A stretch of 13,788 bases of DNA from Planctomycetota bacterium (GTDB lineage Bacteria > Planctomycetota > Phycisphaerae > Phycisphaerales > UBA1924): the NCBI GenBank assembly GCA_017303565.1, contig JAFLCM010000021.1:1-13788 (forward strand), in the 5' to 3' direction. The stretch's first letter is position 1. The number at the start of each line of letters is the position of its first letter. A program made the position numbers and the translations under genes. This document shows, piece after piece, positions 13,571 through 13,788 of the stretch. The notes below the pieces were generated by a model. It saw only the letters and a list, made by a program, of their open reading frames with translations. It made no database searches and was not told the DNA's origin.

Positions 13571-13788
13571 CTACGGATAATCCTGCCGCGTCGGGCGGAT
13601 CACCACATCATTGACGCACACGTGCGCCGGCTGGCTCGCGATGAACGCGATCGTCCGCGCCACGTCCGACGGCTCCAACACCGGCCCGATGTTGTCCATG
13701 AACGCCCCGAACTTCACCGGGTCGTACCCCGCTACCGACTGGAACTCCGAGCGCACCACCGCCGGCGACACCGTCGTCACCCGCACCC
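13571..13788 (-). CDS. SDR-family oxidoreductase, C-terminal part; start beyond the right edge
   Basis: This is the C-terminal part of a second short-chain dehydrogenase/reductase, 72 residues long here and read on the minus strand from the window edge. The segment VRVTTVSPAVVRSEF corresponds to the strand and proline after the catalytic helix in SDRs. The MDNIGPVLEPSDVARTIAFIASQPAHVCVNDVVIRPTRQDYP part matches the final helix and strand of YdfG-like SDRs, which commonly end in IRPT-Q. The catalytic Tyr/Lys and cofactor site are outside the window. The gene ends with TAG at 13571, next to the heptad array. Confidence 0.85.
   Translation of the reverse strand, partial: VRVTTVSPAVVRSEFQSVAGYDPVKFGAFMDNIGPVLEPSDVARTIAFIASQPAHVCVNDVVIRPTRQDYP

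Overview
The window is a GC-rich, densely coding stretch of bacterial chromosome with short intergenic gaps. It has few clear Shine-Dalgarno sites, and several genes have a -10-like hexamer almost touching the start codon. The mix of genes points, tentatively, to a member of the Planctomycetota, perhaps Phycisphaerae: a VPG-CxxC thioredoxin joined to an MsrA-like domain, a FIST protein beside an RND pump, and REP-like and heptad repeats. No rRNA, tRNA, phage or transposase gene is visible, so the taxonomic call is an inference from style and gene content.

Left part (1-2078). The left edge holds the C-terminal half of a formate dehydrogenase accessory protein (FdhD) on the minus strand. Its N-terminal half is missing, and a plus-strand metallo-beta-lactamase hydrolase occupies the place where it should be. 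The hydrolase is followed by a 55-residue Pmp3/YqaE-type membrane peptide (938-1105) and an alpha/beta hydrolase. The alpha/beta hydrolase ends inside one arm of a 23-bp REP-like inverted repeat that separates it from the next, convergent gene.

Middle part (2079-6699). A 531-residue orphan periplasmic solute-binding protein of the FbpA/AfuA type (minus) is divergent from a short-chain dehydrogenase (plus). The dehydrogenase converges on a secreted thioredoxin/MsrA-like fusion (minus), which is divergent from a glycerate 2-kinase (plus). Each of these is transcribed alone or nearly so. A hairpin spans the glycerate kinase stop codon.

Right part (6700-13570). Four minus-strand genes form a likely operon: a TetR-family repressor, an RND membrane-fusion protein (ATGA overlap with the repressor), an RND inner-membrane pump of about 1037 residues (192-bp gap containing a GC hairpin) and a FIST-domain sensor protein (16-bp gap). 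No outer-membrane TolC-like channel is present. A promoter and a 16-bp palindrome that could be the TetR operator lie upstream of the repressor. The 316-bp gap beyond also holds an 11-unit GCGCNNN heptad array, and the C-terminus of a second short-chain dehydrogenase runs off the right edge.

The best leads for something undescribed are the TetR-MFP-RND-FIST operon, the thioredoxin-MsrA-like fusion with a shortened substrate loop, the FdhD truncation, and the recurring -10/start-codon spacing that suggests leaderless transcripts.
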